DNA from: an uncultured Carnobacterium sp.
GTDB taxonomy: Bacteria > Bacillota > Bacilli > Lactobacillales > Aerococcaceae
Assembly: GCA_905371865.1 (NCBI GenBank)
Contig: CAJPNA010000097.1
Location: 1-5,664, forward strand
Length of the DNA: 5,664 nucleotides
Reading direction: 5' to 3'
Shown: positions 5,623 through 5,664 of the stretch, piece by piece
Layout: every line of letters starts with the position of its first letter
Numbering within the stretch: the first letter of the stretch is position 1
Notes under the pieces: generated by a model
What the model was told of the DNA's origin: nothing
The model's database searches: none
What the model saw: the letters and a program-made list of their open reading frames with translations, nothing else
Made by a program: the position numbers and the translations under genes

Positions 5623-5664
5623 GTTCATATTCACTTTGTGTTAATTGGTTAGTTACTTGTGTAA

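Noticed and set aside
5653..5664. TTAC-TTGT-GTAA palindrome as the GntR operator
   Set aside because: Only four bases pair on each side in an AT-rich leader, it sits at the window edge, and no promoter could be assigned to relate it to.

Overview
The window is AT-rich, its genes have strong AAGGAGG-type ribosome sites, and they are packed into overlapping operons. This points to a low-GC Firmicute. The order glutamate racemase, XTP/dITP pyrophosphatase, YfcE-like phosphoesterase, CBS-domain protein matches what I recall from streptococci and relatives, so I infer a Lactobacillales member. I cannot name genus or species from sequence alone.

Layout, left to right. (1) Bases 1-729, plus strand: the 3' part of an MscS-type mechanosensitive channel gene whose 5' end lies outside the window. 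It meets the next operon tail to tail at one shared bidirectional terminator (728-758). (2) Bases 759-3206, minus strand: a three-gene operon read right to left. A fused glutamate racemase/XTP-dITP pyrophosphatase (murI-rdgB) comes first, then a YfcE/MJ0936-family metallophosphoesterase, then a two-CBS-domain protein of the CbpB/DarB type with a TTG start. The genes overlap by 4 and 11 bases, and an extended -10 promoter lies just upstream of murI. (3) Bases 3207-3662: a 456-base gap without a gene. It holds the murI promoter, a striking nested inverted-repeat element of about 236 bases (3320-3555) that could fold into one long branched hairpin, and the terminator of the next operon. (4) Bases 3663-5609, minus strand: a GntR (YtrA-type) repressor gene followed by an ABC ATPase and a six-span membrane protein, with a 4-base overlap and then a one-base gap (or an 8-base overlap, depending on the permease start). 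This is the usual arrangement of a GntR-controlled ABC transporter. Bases 5610-5664 carry its ribosome site and part of its leader.

How the parts fit. The murI operon combines D-glutamate supply for peptidoglycan, nucleotide-pool cleaning, a phosphoesterase and a probable c-di-AMP-responsive regulator. The GntR-ABC operon upstream is of a kind often linked to cell-envelope stress. Both operons run in the same direction but look separately transcribed, because the terminator at 3626-3652 and the murI promoter lie between them. The least explained feature is the 3320-3555 element. It is either an unclassified structured RNA or a palindromic non-autonomous mobile element (MITE-like). The rest is mostly conventional, with the racemase-pyrophosphatase fusion the most notable protein-level oddity.
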